Below are positions 1 through 8,441 of a stretch of 64,000 bases of DNA, piece by piece (within the stretch, counting starts at the first letter, position 1; every line of letters starts with the position of its first letter). A program made the position numbers and the translations under genes. The stretch covers positions 563,307 through 627,306 of the forward strand of contig NZ_SHKM01000002.1 in the NCBI RefSeq assembly GCF_004217225.1. The letters are read 5' to 3'. The notes beneath the pieces were generated by a model. The model had not been told where the DNA came from, ran no database searches, and saw nothing but the letters and a program-made list of their open reading frames with translations. The stretch comes from Azospira oryzae (lineage in GTDB: Bacteria > Pseudomonadota > Gammaproteobacteria > Burkholderiales > Rhodocyclaceae).

Positions 1-110
1 AAGAAAAGTAACCCGCGCGTCAGGCGCGGAACCTGGCGGTCAATCAACCCATCACCGCTTGAGGCGGGCGATGATCACTCGATGGAATATTTTTACGCGA
101 GTCTTGAATC

Positions 111-452
111 GTGACAGAACAGACCGTATCCAGACTAATCGTAGCGTCTATCGTAACGGTCATTGCCTGTGCCATTGCCATACAAACCAGATTCCTGGGT
201 GATGCGATACCAAAGACCTATCTACAGACCCTGTTGATGGTCGCATTCTGCATGGCGCCTCTCCTCATCATGATTAAGATTGTTTCCCGGCTTTTTCTGA
301 GCGGCCTCAAAGGAAAATCTGTGTCATTCATAGAGACAGCATTTTTCTTCTACTACATATTGCTAACAGTGGAAGCCCGAGCGGAATGGCGTTGCTACAT
401 AGAAGAGCAGAAAAGAAAAGTTGAGCGTGGTACGAGGCAAGGACATGGGTAA
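111..452 (+). CDS. Small hypothetical membrane protein
   Basis: The 113-residue product starts at GTG. It has two clear hydrophobic segments, roughly residues 8-25 and 36-58, and a weaker one near 73-85, followed by a charged tail rich in Lys, Arg and Glu. I do not recognise a family. The GTG lies inside a GTGA overlap with a frame that is open from the window edge, which would fit translational coupling to an upstream gene outside view. Base composition is less GC-rich than in the genes to the right, so this may be accessory DNA. No function can be assigned. Confidence 0.5.
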   Translation: MTEQTVSRLIVASIVTVIACAIAIQTRFLGDAIPKTYLQTLLMVAFCMAPLLIMIKIVSRLFLSGLKGKSVSFIETAFFFYYILLTVEARAEWRCYIEEQKRKVERGTRQGHG

Positions 453-615
453 CAGCGAACCTCGACAGGATAGCAGCGCCCTTGATCGGCAAGTCGTTGT
501 TCGTGTCGTTGGTGGTGTCCGCTTCGTGGAAGCGGATGATCTGAATCAAGCCGAGATAGGCGCCCGACTGTCCGTCTCGGGTTTCCCTTTTGTGCCAATC
601 AGTCCTTGGCGTTAG
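445..615 (+). CDS. Possible 56-residue hypothetical protein
   Basis: The ATG overlaps the stop codon of the preceding membrane-protein gene and has an AAGGA-like ribosome site just upstream. The product is soluble and mixed-charge, with no recognised motif. Two unrelated reading frames are also open on the other strand here, so coding status is weak. It is listed because start, overlap and spacing are consistent with a small operon of 111-921. Confidence 0.25.
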   Translation: MGNSEPRQDSSALDRQVVVRVVGGVRFVEADDLNQAEIGARLSVSGFPFVPISPWR

Positions 616-636
616 CCAAACTTTAGGAAAGAGAAC

Positions 637-921
637 ATGGAAACGTTGCTTCTTGTTATAGCTACGATCGTGTCCGCGGCTATTACAGTCCAGTTTGCCC
701 TTTGGTTATGGGGGAAAAAAGGCTATTCCGAATATGACTGGAAAGAGTTATTGGGGCTTCCGGTTTATCGGGATATGCCCAAAGGGGCTCCGGGGGAAGA
801 TAACTACGTTGTCCAGTTTGTGATTCAAAGGGTGCTCTTCTTTTTTCTTCTTCTTTTTGCTGGGGCGTTAGTCATAACTATCCAATTACTGGTGGCTGCC
901 TTCCATCACTTTGTTGCATGA
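637..921 (+). CDS. Small hypothetical membrane protein
   Basis: The 94-residue protein has an N-terminal hydrophobic segment (about residues 3-25), a polar loop containing Tyr-Ser-Glu-Tyr-Asp and a Pro/Gly-rich stretch, and a C-terminal hydrophobic segment (about 63-90) with a run of Phe and Leu. A purine-rich ribosome site precedes the ATG. It lies in the same direction as the small ORFs before it and convergent with murB. I recognise no family. The lower GC content and lack of known relatives suggest accessory DNA. Confidence 0.55.
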   Translation: METLLLVIATIVSAAITVQFALWLWGKKGYSEYDWKELLGLPVYRDMPKGAPGEDNYVVQFVIQRVLFFFLLLFAGALVITIQLLVAAFHHFVA

Positions 922-958
922 GCTAGCGCCGTTTTTGCGGTTATCCCTCTGCTGGGGA

Positions 959-1993
959 TCAAAGAAAAATCGGCTCCGGCGTCAGCCCGACGCCAAACTT
1001 CTCCCGCACACTGGCCTGCACGGCCCCCATCACCGCCCCCACATCCGCCCCCGTGGCGCCGCCACGATTCACCAGCACCAGCGCCTGCTTCTCATACATC
1101 CCCGCCGGCCCCAGATTCCTCCCCTTCCACCCCGCCTGCTCGATCAGCCAGCCGGCGGCCAGCTTCACCCGCCCGTCGTGCTGGGGGTACTGGGGCAGGG
1201 TCGGGTACTCGGCTGCCAGTCGGGCGGCGGTGGCGGCGTCCACCACCGGGTTGTGGAAGAAGCTGCCGGCGTTGGGCACCTGGGCCGGGTCCGGCAGCTT
1301 GCGCTGGCGGATGGCGATGATGGCGTCCGACACCTGCAGGGCCGTGGGGGCGGCGATGCCGGCTGCGGCCAGTTCCTTGGCCACGTCCGCATAGCGGGTC
1401 ACCGCCTGCCAGTGCTTCTCCAGGCGGAAGGTGACGTGGGTGATGGCGTAGCGGCCGTCGAGGTGCCAGCCCTCCTGCTTGAAGAGGCTGTCCCGGTAGC
1501 CGAAGCGCAGCTGGTGGCGGTCGAAGCGCACCGCTGCGCCGGTGGTGAGGTCCACCGCTTCCAGGTGGTGGAAGCGCTCCGCCACTTCCAGGCCGTAGGC
1601 GCCGATGTTCTGGATCGGGGCGGCGCCGACGGTGCCGGGGATGAGGGAGAGGTTCTCCAGGCCCGGATAGCCGGCGGCCAGGGTCCAGCGCACGAAGTCG
1701 TGCCAGTTTTCGCCGGCGCCGGCGCGGATGTACCAGGCTTCGTCGTCTTCCGCCGCCAGTTCCCGGCCGGGGATGGCCAGGCGCAGCACCAGGCCGGGGA
1801 AGTCGCCGTTCAGCACCAGATTGCTGCCACCGCCGAGAATGAAGCGGGGCTTGCCTTGCAGGGCAGGCACGGCGGAGATGGCCGCCAGTTGTGCCGTTGC
1901 GGTTATGGTGCCGAGGAAGGCGGCGCGTCCCGGCAGGGCCAGGGTGTTGAGGGCTTGCAGGTCGGCGTCGGCTTGCAGGAAGGTGGGCAGCAT
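959..1993 (-). CDS. murB: UDP-N-acetylenolpyruvoylglucosamine reductase MurB
   Basis: MurB is the FAD-dependent cytoplasmic enzyme that reduces UDP-GlcNAc-enolpyruvate to UDP-MurNAc with NADPH, the second committed step of peptidoglycan precursor synthesis. The 344-residue product matches the long, E. coli-like type I form. The FAD-binding GGGSN motif is at about 54-58 and [11 protein letters not shown] at about 118-128. The Tyr-Arg pair of FGYRDS is near 166-167, the catalytic Ser lies in NAGSFFHNP (about 241-249), and the catalytic Glu is near 340 in the C-terminal TPEP. The gene stands alone, divergent from the diguanylate cyclase with about 100 bp between them. It is not in an mur/fts cluster, which is common for the type I gene. 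Confidence 0.96.
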   Translation of the reverse strand: MLPTFLQADADLQALNTLALPGRAAFLGTITATAQLAAISAVPALQGKPRFILGGGSNLVLNGDFPGLVLRLAIPGRELAAEDDEAWYIRAGAGENWHDFVRWTLAAGYPGLENLSLIPGTVGAAPIQNIGAYGLEVAERFHHLEAVDLTTGAAVRFDRHQLRFGYRDSLFKQEGWHLDGRYAITHVTFRLEKHWQAVTRYADVAKELAAAGIAAPTALQVSDAIIAIRQRKLPDPAQVPNAGSFFHNPVVDAATAARLAAEYPTLPQYPQHDGRVKLAAGWLIEQAGWKGRNLGPAGMYEKQALVLVNRGGATGADVGAVMGAVQASVREKFGVGLTPEPIFL

Positions 1994-2097
1994 GGCGTGG
2001 CGTCAGGTCGGGCGGAGGGTTGGGTGCCGGGAGAAGGGCGCAAGGCGCCATTCTACGCCTTCGTTTTCAGGCATCATTCGTTATGAGGATCTACTGA

Positions 2098-3129
2098 ATG
2101 ACACTGCCCATGGACCCGGAACGACAGCGCCTGATTCGCTCCCTGTTTGATGAATACATCGAGATGTACGCCACCCGGGATGGCCGGCTGACCTCCCGCT
2201 TCAGCGAAAACTTCAGTGGCTATACCGGTGGCGGGGATTTCCTGGTGAAGGACAAGACCGAATGGGTCCGGATCACCCGCCAGGACTTTGCCCAGGTTGC
2301 CGAATCCCTGCGCATCGAAATGCTGGATCTGTCGCTGCAGGACATCAGTGCCGATGTGGTCCTGGTCACGGCCTTCTTCCATATCCACCTGCCGCTGCCC
2401 GACCATATCCTGTCCCGGGAGACGGCCCGGCTGGTGCTGCTGTTCAAGCAGGAAAACGGCGCCTGGATGATCGCCCACAGCGGCATTTCCATTCCCTATC
2501 ATCTGGTCCGGGACGGGGAGGTGTATCCCCTCCAGGGCCTGCACGAGCGCAACCGGGAGCTTGAGGCCCTGGTGGAGGAACGCACCCGGGCTCTGGAAGA
2601 GGCCAATGCCAAGCTGGAGGCCCTGAGCTATACGGACGGGCTGACGGGCATCGCCAACCGCCGGGCTTTCGACCGGACCCTGGTGCAGGAGTGGAGCCGG
2701 GCCCAGCGCAGCGCCGCTCCCCTGGCGCTGATCATGCTCGATGTGGACCTCTTCAAGCATTTTAACGACCACTACGGTCACCTGGAGGGGGACGCCTGCC
2801 TGCAGGCCCTGGCCGGGGTGCTCACCCGGGCGGGGCGGCGGGCCAGCGATCTGGTGGCGCGTTATGGCGGGGAGGAGTTTGTCGTGCTGCTGCCGAATAC
2901 CTCCGCCCCCGAGGCCCAGGAGATCGCCCGCAACATCCAGCAGGCGATCTGGGCCCTGGCCCTGCCCCATGAGGCAACCGCTCCCCGCATCGTCACCGTC
3001 AGCCTTGGCATTGCCAGCGTGGTGCCGAGCTGGGAGGCGCATGCCGAAACCCTGGTGCACCAGGCCGACGAGGCCCTCTACGGCGCCAAAAGAGCCGGCC
3101 GCAACCGCCTGCAACTGGCGGCCCCCTGA
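2098..3129 (+). CDS. Diguanylate cyclase with N-terminal NTF2/SnoaL-like domain
   Basis: This 343-residue soluble protein should make c-di-GMP from two GTP. Residues about 7-140 look like a SnoaL/NTF2-type alpha+beta domain (Glu-Met-Tyr-Ala-Thr-Arg-Asp start, then strand-rich sequence ending in a WMIAHSG-like strand). Residues about 148-176 form a Glu/Arg-rich coiled coil. The GGDEF domain covers about 177-340, with DGLTGIANRR near 180-189, an active-site GGEEF at 257-261 and an intact RxxD inhibitory site (RASD, 248-251) five residues before it. It therefore looks catalytically active and product-inhibited. There is no membrane segment, so the NTF2-like domain is the probable input or oligomerisation module; its ligand is unknown. 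Confidence 0.9.
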   Translation: MTLPMDPERQRLIRSLFDEYIEMYATRDGRLTSRFSENFSGYTGGGDFLVKDKTEWVRITRQDFAQVAESLRIEMLDLSLQDISADVVLVTAFFHIHLPLPDHILSRETARLVLLFKQENGAWMIAHSGISIPYHLVRDGEVYPLQGLHERNRELEALVEERTRALEEANAKLEALSYTDGLTGIANRRAFDRTLVQEWSRAQRSAAPLALIMLDVDLFKHFNDHYGHLEGDACLQALAGVLTRAGRRASDLVARYGGEEFVVLLPNTSAPEAQEIARNIQQAIWALALPHEATAPRIVTVSLGIASVVPSWEAHAETLVHQADEALYGAKRAGRNRLQLAAP

Positions 3130-3386
3130 ATGGGGCGCTAGCCGGCAGTCCCCCCAATGAGTAATGGCAGGGCCGGCATCGGCTGACTTCCCTCGCCGCA
3201 CCGCTGCTGCCGGCCCAGGCCACTCCGCTCCGCTGGTCGGCTACCGGTGGGCCAGCGGATAGACCTCTTCCGTGTCGCGGCCGCCGTCCCCCGGGGCAGC
3301 GATGCGGCGCTGCATCTGAAGCCCGGCGACGTCCGGAAAGGCCCCGGATTCCGCGCCCCGCCCGGCTTTGCTAGCATGGGGGCACC

Positions 3387-4124
3387 ATGCCCCCGCCCCT
3401 TGTCGAACGCCGCTACCTGAACCGACTCAGTGCCGCCCCCGAACCCACCGGGGCGGTGGTGGTGATCGATGTGCTGCGCTCCTTCTCCACCGCCGCCTGG
3501 GCCATCCATCGGGGCGCCTGGGAGCTGTACCCGGTGGCCGCCCCCGGCGACGGCCTGCTGCTGTTGCAGCATCTGCCCCAGGCCCTGCTGGTGGGGGCGG
3601 TGGGCGGCGGCGCCCCCATCCCCGGCTACCACTACGGCAATTCCCCCAGCGCGGTGCAGGGGGCGGAGCTGCAGGGGCGCACCCTGATCCACTGCACGGC
3701 CGCCGGGGTGCGGGGCCTCAGCCGCTACCGGACGGCCCCCCTGCTCTTCGGCGCGGCCCTGCTCAATGCCCGGGCCACGGCGGCGGTGATCCTGGCCGCG
3801 GGCGTGCCCCGGGTGACCCTGGTCATCACCGGCGAATGGACGGACCGGGACGGCGACGAGGACGTGGCCTGCGCCGATTATCTGGAAGCCCTGCTGCAGG
3901 GCGGCGATCCTTCCCCGGAGCCCTTCTCCGAGCGGGTGCGGCAGTCGGACTTCGGCCGCCGCTTCGCCGCCGGTGATCAGCCCCACCTGCCCCCCGCCGA
4001 CCTGGACCTGTGCGCCGAGGCCGACCGCTTCGACTTCGCCCTGCAGGCCCTGCCCTCGCCCCTGGGGCTGCGGCTGGTGGCGGTCTACGCTGGCGGCGGG
4101 ACGATGGGAAAGAGCCGGTCGTAG
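3387..4124 (+). CDS. ComB-family 2-phosphosulfolactate phosphatase-like protein
   Basis: The 245-residue protein matches the ComB family of Mg-dependent acid phosphatases. It shows the DVLRSFSTA motif near residues 28-36, YGNSP in the middle and an acidic DGDEDVACADYLE segment near 154-166. In methanogens ComB dephosphorylates 2-phosphosulfolactate for coenzyme M, but homologues occur in bacteria that make no coenzyme M, so the substrate here is unknown. No comA or comC is nearby. The 3' end overlaps the convergent PACE transporter gene by about 40 bp. Confidence 0.8.
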   Translation: MPPPLVERRYLNRLSAAPEPTGAVVVIDVLRSFSTAAWAIHRGAWELYPVAAPGDGLLLLQHLPQALLVGAVGGGAPIPGYHYGNSPSAVQGAELQGRTLIHCTAAGVRGLSRYRTAPLLFGAALLNARATAAVILAAGVPRVTLVITGEWTDRDGDEDVACADYLEALLQGGDPSPEPFSERVRQSDFGRRFAAGDQPHLPPADLDLCAEADRFDFALQALPSPLGLRLVAVYAGGGTMGKSRS

Positions 4125-4531
4125 GCCAGGTTGAAGACGAAGGCGTAGGCGGTATACACCAGGGCCAGGCCCAGGTCCGCCACCAGGGCGGCCCACCAGG
4201 AAAGGCCGGTCCACAGCACGATTACCGGCAGGGTCAGGAGCAGCAGGCCGCCCTCGAAACAGAGGGCGTGCAGGATGCGGCCGCGCCAGCCGCGCTGGTC
4301 GGCCCGGGTGCCGAAGTGGTGGGCCTGCAGCCAGTCCACCGCCGTGTTGTAGCCGCCGTTCCACAGGGCGGCCATGAGGGACAGCACGGCCAGCAGGCCC
4401 AGGGCGCTTTCCATGGACTGGCCCGAGACCCAGGCAAAGCCCGGGGTGATCAGCAGCAGGCCGAGCAGTTCGAAGAGGGCCACCTGGCGGACCCGGTCCT
4501 TGAAGCTGCGCAGGGGCACGCCGTGGCTCAT
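4085..4531 (-). CDS. PACE-family (chlorhexidine/biocide) efflux transporter
   Basis: The 148-residue integral membrane protein has four predicted helices arranged as two hairpin pairs, the layout of the PACE (bacterial transmembrane pair) family related to AceI. Family signatures visible are the Arg-x-x-Ala-x-Phe-Glu start in helix 1, the Trp-Asn..Asp end of helix 2, ARG-like ILHALCFEGG in helix 3 and a terminal YDRLFP. The Glu in helix 1 is the proton-coupling residue known for AceI. The gene begins 10 bp after the radical SAM gene on the same strand, so they are probably co-transcribed, and its end overlaps comB-like DNA by about 40 bp. Substrate is not predictable. Confidence 0.85.
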   Translation of the reverse strand: MSHGVPLRSFKDRVRQVALFELLGLLLITPGFAWVSGQSMESALGLLAVLSLMAALWNGGYNTAVDWLQAHHFGTRADQRGWRGRILHALCFEGGLLLLTLPVIVLWTGLSWWAALVADLGLALVYTAYAFVFNLAYDRLFPIVPPPA

Positions 4532-4541
4532 GGCGTCTGCC

Positions 4542-5432
4542 TCACAGGCCCCGGGCCCAGGCGGGCCGCAGGGGGGCGTGGGCCGGGTCGGCCAGGGCGG
4601 CGCGCACCTGGGCCAGCAGCTTGTCCTGATCCGTGGGCAGGTTGCCCTTCAGCACCAGCCAGTTAGAGGCGTGGTCGCTGCGGAAGACGGTGCGCTTCAG
4701 TTGCAGCAGGGAGAGGAAGCGCTCCATCTCGCGGAACAGGCCCAACTGGTCGAGAGGTTCCCACTCCGGGTAGTCGGCGCGGAAGCGCTCTTCCCCCATG
4801 GGAAAGCTGACCACCAGGGTGGAAAGGAATTCGGGCTGGGTGGAGTTGGCCAGGTGGGCGGAGTTTTCCGCGTGCTGCTGCCAGTGGGCGTGGCCCCCCA
4901 GGCCGTTGAGGATCATCACCGAGCGGGTGATGCCGGCCTCCCCCAACTTCTCCAGGGCCTCCCGGGTGCTGTCGAAAGTCTCGCCCTTGTTCACCTTCTC
5001 CAGCACCAGGTCGTCACCGGATTCGGCGCCGACATAGGCCATGGAGAGGCCGGCCTCCTTGAGGGCCTTGATCTCGTCCACGGATTTCTTGCGCAGGTTG
5101 CGCGGCAGGCAGTAGCTGGACACCCGCCGCACCGCCGGCAGGTGGCTGCGGATGGCTTCCAGGTAGGCCAGGAGGCGCCGGGTGGGCAGCACCAGGGCGT
5201 CGCCGTCGGCCAGGAAGACCCGCCGCACCTGGCTGCCGTACTGCGCGCCGACGCGGCGGATGCTTTCCAGCACCTCTTCCTCCTCCCGGGCACGGAAGCG
5301 CTTATGGGGGGCGGTGTACATCTCGCAGAAGGTGCACTGGTTCCAGGAGCAGCCGTCGGTGACGGGCAGGATCAGGGATTCGGCCTCGCTGGGCGGGCGG
5401 AACACGGGTTCGACGTAGCGGATCGGGAGCAT
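4542..5432 (-). CDS. Radical SAM protein of unknown substrate
   Basis: The 296-residue enzyme carries a CX4CX2C cluster motif (Cys28, 33, 36 in GCSWNQCTFCEMY), a GDALV strand typical of the Elp3/HemN-like radical SAM fold, and AESG near the middle for S-adenosylmethionine contact. It should use a [4Fe-4S] cluster to cleave SAM to a 5'-deoxyadenosyl radical. The chosen ATG at 5432 places the conserved LPVTDG at residue 22. The frame is open for about 95 more codons upstream, but that extension is Arg/Gly-rich with no homology signature and is rejected. It sits head-to-head with the DOMON-like gene and 10 bp ahead of the PACE gene. No maturation partner or pathway is visible. Confidence 0.88.
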   Translation of the reverse strand: MLPIRYVEPVFRPPSEAESLILPVTDGCSWNQCTFCEMYTAPHKRFRAREEEEVLESIRRVGAQYGSQVRRVFLADGDALVLPTRRLLAYLEAIRSHLPAVRRVSSYCLPRNLRKKSVDEIKALKEAGLSMAYVGAESGDDLVLEKVNKGETFDSTREALEKLGEAGITRSVMILNGLGGHAHWQQHAENSAHLANSTQPEFLSTLVVSFPMGEERFRADYPEWEPLDQLGLFREMERFLSLLQLKRTVFRSDHASNWLVLKGNLPTDQDKLLAQVRAALADPAHAPLRPAWARGL

Positions 5433-5548
5433 GGGCCAAATTGTAAGGCCCTTCGCCGGCCCCGCGGCATCCGGGGCGGCCCGGGCTGGGCTAAACTTCG
5501 CCCCTGCTTGCCCATTTTCCCATGCCCGGCGCCTTCCCCCTTTTGCCC

Positions 5549-6109
5549 ATGACCTCCTTGCCCGCCAACCGCGCCCTGACGCCCCATCCCGAGCATCCGG
5601 CTCCTGCCGTGGCCGGTATTGCGGTGGCCGTGGCCGCCCATGGCAGCGGCGGCCTGCAACTGGACTACCACCTCGCCGGCGATCTGGCCGCCCTGCGCCT
5701 GCCCTCCCCCGCCGCACCGGTGGCGCCCGACCGGCTGTGGGCCCACACCTGTTTCGAGGTCTTCCTCCGCCGGGGCGGCGAGGCGTATCGGGAGTACAAC
5801 TTCTCCCCCTCCGGCCAGTGGGCCGGTTACGCCTTCGCTGCCTACCGCCAGCGCCTGGAAAATGTCACCCTGCCGGCGCCCCATCTGGAGTGGCAGGTGG
5901 CTGAGGGCAGCCTGAGCCTCCGCGTTACCTTGCCCGCCGAAGCCCTGCCTGCCGGCGACGGCGAGCTGCATCTGGCCCTGACCACCGTGGTGGAGCAGGC
6001 CGACGGCCCGCTCTCCTATTGGGCCCTGGCCCACCCCGCCGGCAAAGCCGACTTTCACCACCGGGACGGATTCGCGCTTGCCGTTCCCCTCGCCCTGCCC
6101 GACCTGTAG
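5549..6109 (+). CDS. DOMON-like domain protein
   Basis: The 186-residue protein is mostly beta strands, with the family pattern RLWAHTCFEVFLRRGG, YxEYNFSPSG.WAGYAF and a final SYWAL-HP followed by DFHHRDGF. This matches the DOMON-like domain family (a carbohydrate/heme-binding type fold) of unknown role. No signal peptide is visible. An in-frame ATG at 5522 would add nine residues; 5549 gives the more usual N-terminus but the choice is uncertain. It ends 8 bp before the NamZ-like gene, so the two are probably an operon and may both act on cell-wall sugars; that link is inference. Confidence 0.8.
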   Translation: MTSLPANRALTPHPEHPAPAVAGIAVAVAAHGSGGLQLDYHLAGDLAALRLPSPAAPVAPDRLWAHTCFEVFLRRGGEAYREYNFSPSGQWAGYAFAAYRQRLENVTLPAPHLEWQVAEGSLSLRVTLPAEALPAGDGELHLALTTVVEQADGPLSYWALAHPAGKADFHHRDGFALAVPLALPDL

Positions 6110-6117
6110 GACATCCC

Positions 6118-7326
6118 ATGATCCAGTTTGGCCTCGACCGCCTGCTCGCCGACCCCGCCCTGCGCCGCCCCCTGGCGGGCAAGCGGGTCGCCCTCCTCGC
6201 CCATCCCGCCTCCGTCACCCGGGACCTGACCCATTCCCTGGACGCCCTGGCCGCCCTGCCCGACCTCGAGCTTTCCGCCGCCTTCGGCCCCCAGCACGGC
6301 CTGCGCGGCGACAAGCAGGACAACATGGTGGAGTCGCCTGACTACACGGACCCCCTGCACGGCATTCCCGTCTTCAGCCTCTACGGCGAAGTGCGCCGGC
6401 CCACGGACGGCATGATGGACAGCTTCGACGTGCTGCTGGTGGACCTGCAGGATCTGGGCTGCCGCATCTACACCTTCATCACCACTCTGCGCTACGTGCT
6501 GGAAGCGGCGGCCAAACACGGCAAGAGTGTCTGGGTGCTGGACCGCCCCAACCCCGCCGGCCGTCCGGTGGAAGGCCTCTTGCTGCGCCAGGGCTGGGAG
6601 AGCTTCGTCGGTGCCGGTCCCCTGCCCATGCGCCACGGCCTCACCATGGGTGAGCTGGCCCGCTGGTTCGTCGCCAGCCTCAAGCTGGACGTGGATTGCC
6701 AGGTCATCACCATGGCCGGCTGGCAGCCCGAAGCCGGCCCCGGCTACGGCTGGCCCCTGGGCGAGCGCAGCTGGGTGAACCCCAGCCCCAACGCCCCCAA
6801 TCTCTCCATGGCCCGGGCCTACGCCGGCACGGTGATGCTCGAAGGCACCACCCTTTCCGAAGGCCGGGGCACCACCCGCCCCCTGGAACTCTTCGGCGCC
6901 CCGGACATCGATGCCCGGGCCATCATCGCCGAGATGCGCGCCCTGGCCCCTGAATGGCTCAAGGGCTGCGTGCTGCGGGAATGCTGGTTCGAGCCCACCT
7001 TCCACAAGCACGCCGGCAAGCTCTGCCACGGCGTGCAGATTCACATGGAAGACCCGGCCCACTACGACCACGCCGCCTTCCAGCCCTGGCGCCTGCAGAC
7101 CCTGGCCTTCAAGGCCCTGCGCCGCCTGCAGCCCGACTACCCGATCTGGCGCGACTTCCCCTACGAATACGAACGGGACCGCCTGGCCATCGACCTCATC
7201 AACGGCAGCCCGTTGCTGCGGGAATGGGTGGATGATTCCGCCGCCACCCCGGCCGATTTCGACGCCCTGGTGCGGCCGGACGAGGCGGCGTGGGAGATGG
7301 AGCGGGCGCCCTTCCTGCTCTACTGA
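6118..7326 (+). CDS. DUF1343 / NamZ-type exo-beta-N-acetylmuramidase
   Basis: The 402-residue protein belongs to the DUF1343 family, for which NamZ of Bacillus subtilis has been shown to release MurNAc from the non-reducing end of muropeptides. Motifs visible are FGPQHGLRGDKQD near residues 59-71, LVDLQDLGCRIYTF near 108-121, DRPNPxGR near 142-149, the GLTxGELA stretch and NAPNLS. A conserved acidic/histidine pocket is therefore intact. Unlike secreted NamZ, there is no signal peptide (it begins MIQFGLDRLL), so it probably works in the cytoplasm on recycled muropeptides or MurNAc-glycosides. AmpG is encoded elsewhere in the window at 54771. Confidence 0.88.
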   Translation: MIQFGLDRLLADPALRRPLAGKRVALLAHPASVTRDLTHSLDALAALPDLELSAAFGPQHGLRGDKQDNMVESPDYTDPLHGIPVFSLYGEVRRPTDGMMDSFDVLLVDLQDLGCRIYTFITTLRYVLEAAAKHGKSVWVLDRPNPAGRPVEGLLLRQGWESFVGAGPLPMRHGLTMGELARWFVASLKLDVDCQVITMAGWQPEAGPGYGWPLGERSWVNPSPNAPNLSMARAYAGTVMLEGTTLSEGRGTTRPLELFGAPDIDARAIIAEMRALAPEWLKGCVLRECWFEPTFHKHAGKLCHGVQIHMEDPAHYDHAAFQPWRLQTLAFKALRRLQPDYPIWRDFPYEYERDRLAIDLINGSPLLREWVDDSAATPADFDALVRPDEAAWEMERAPFLLY

Positions 7327-7332
7327 GCGGCC

Positions 7333-8430
7333 TCAGTGGCCCCGGCGGAACACCAGAATCCGGGCAAAGCTGCGCAGGGCCACGATTTCTTCCAGCACCA
7401 CCCCGGCTTTCACGGCCAGGGCTTGCCATTCCGCCTGGGTGCGCTCCCGCCCCCGGGTGCCCATGAACATTTGCATGTCGAAGGAGGCGGCGGCCAGGTC
7501 GGCCCCCTGTTCCGGCAACACCTGTTCCAGAACGACCACGGGGGCGCCGGCGGCGGCCACGCGCCCGAGCACGGCAGCGGCCTCGGCATCGTCCAGGCAA
7601 TGCAGCACGGCGGCGAGGAGGAAGACATCGCCGGGGCCGGCCGGCGGCGGCTGGTAACTTTGCAGGTCGGCGGCCAGGAAGGTCAGGCGCTCCGCTTCTG
7701 CATCGCCTTCCCGATGCTGCCGGGCCTCGGCCACCACGCTGGGCCGCTCCACTACCGTGGCCCGCAGCCGGGGGTGGTGGCGCAGGATGGTGCGGGCCTT
7801 GCTGCCGCGGGCTCCCCCCAGGTCGATCAGGTGATGGAAGCGGCTCCAGTCAAAGTCAGTGGCAAAGCTGTCGCCGCTCAGGGCTTCCACGCTATCCATG
7901 GCGTCGGCGAACAAGCGCTCCAGTTCGGGATGGTCCGTCAGATAGGGAAAGAGCTCCTGACCGTGGCTGAGGGCGAAGGGCGCCCTACCCTCGCGTAGAC
8001 CTTCTTCCAGGGATTCATACCAGGGGCGGCACATGGCCGGATCGTTGTGCAGGAGGATCATGGCCCTGAGGTTCCGCGGGTGATCCCGGCGCAACCAGCC
8101 GGACAGTTCGTTGTTGGCGAAGCGGCGGGGCGCCGTTTCGCGGAACACTCCCAGGGCTGCCAGCAGCCGCAGCAAGCGGGCGATGGCATCCCCATCGGCT
8201 GCGATGCGCGAGGCGATCTCCTCCGCCGTCAGGGTTTCCTCCCCGAGCCGGGTGGCAATATCCAGGCGAGCGGCGGCGTAGAGGGCGCGGGACTGCCAGA
8301 AGGCCGAGCCGATCTGCAGCAGGCGGAACGGGGCCGGGGTGAGGCGTGTCGGCCATTGCTGCACCCGGCTGGCGAAGCGCATGAGGCGGCCGAAACGGCG
8401 TACGGCTCCGGCGTGGCGCTGGTAGGTCAT
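7333..8430 (-). CDS. SAM-dependent O-methyltransferase (acetylserotonin OMT-like)
   Basis: The 365-residue enzyme has the two-part build of small-molecule O-methyltransferases. A winged-helix dimerisation domain covers about 35-120 (LDIATRLG, then EEIASRI and LLRLLAALGVF). A Rossmann domain follows with SAM motif I LIDLGGARGS at about 201-210, an acidic VVERP strand, and the DVFLLAAVLHCLDDAEA segment. Relatives methylate phenolic or polyketide-type metabolites, so the substrate is open. It starts 11 bp after the TetR gene on the same strand and is presumably repressed from the operator upstream of that gene. Confidence 0.88.
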   Translation of the reverse strand: MTYQRHAGAVRRFGRLMRFASRVQQWPTRLTPAPFRLLQIGSAFWQSRALYAAARLDIATRLGEETLTAEEIASRIAADGDAIARLLRLLAALGVFRETAPRRFANNELSGWLRRDHPRNLRAMILLHNDPAMCRPWYESLEEGLREGRAPFALSHGQELFPYLTDHPELERLFADAMDSVEALSGDSFATDFDWSRFHHLIDLGGARGSKARTILRHHPRLRATVVERPSVVAEARQHREGDAEAERLTFLAADLQSYQPPPAGPGDVFLLAAVLHCLDDAEAAAVLGRVAAAGAPVVVLEQVLPEQGADLAAASFDMQMFMGTRGRERTQAEWQALAVKAGVVLEEIVALRSFARILVFRRGH

Positions 8431-8441
8431 GGCGGGGATCC

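Noticed and set aside
1-114. Frame open from the window edge, ending in a GTGA overlap with the 111-452 gene.
   Set aside because: Only 37 codons are visible, a second frame is also open here, and no motif can be recognised, so it is noted but not annotated.
3138-4364. Long minus-strand open frame of about 400 codons opposite the ComB-like gene.
   Set aside because: Its product is Pro/Arg/Gly-rich without domains, typical of a shadow frame in high-GC DNA. The ComB and PACE frames explain the region.
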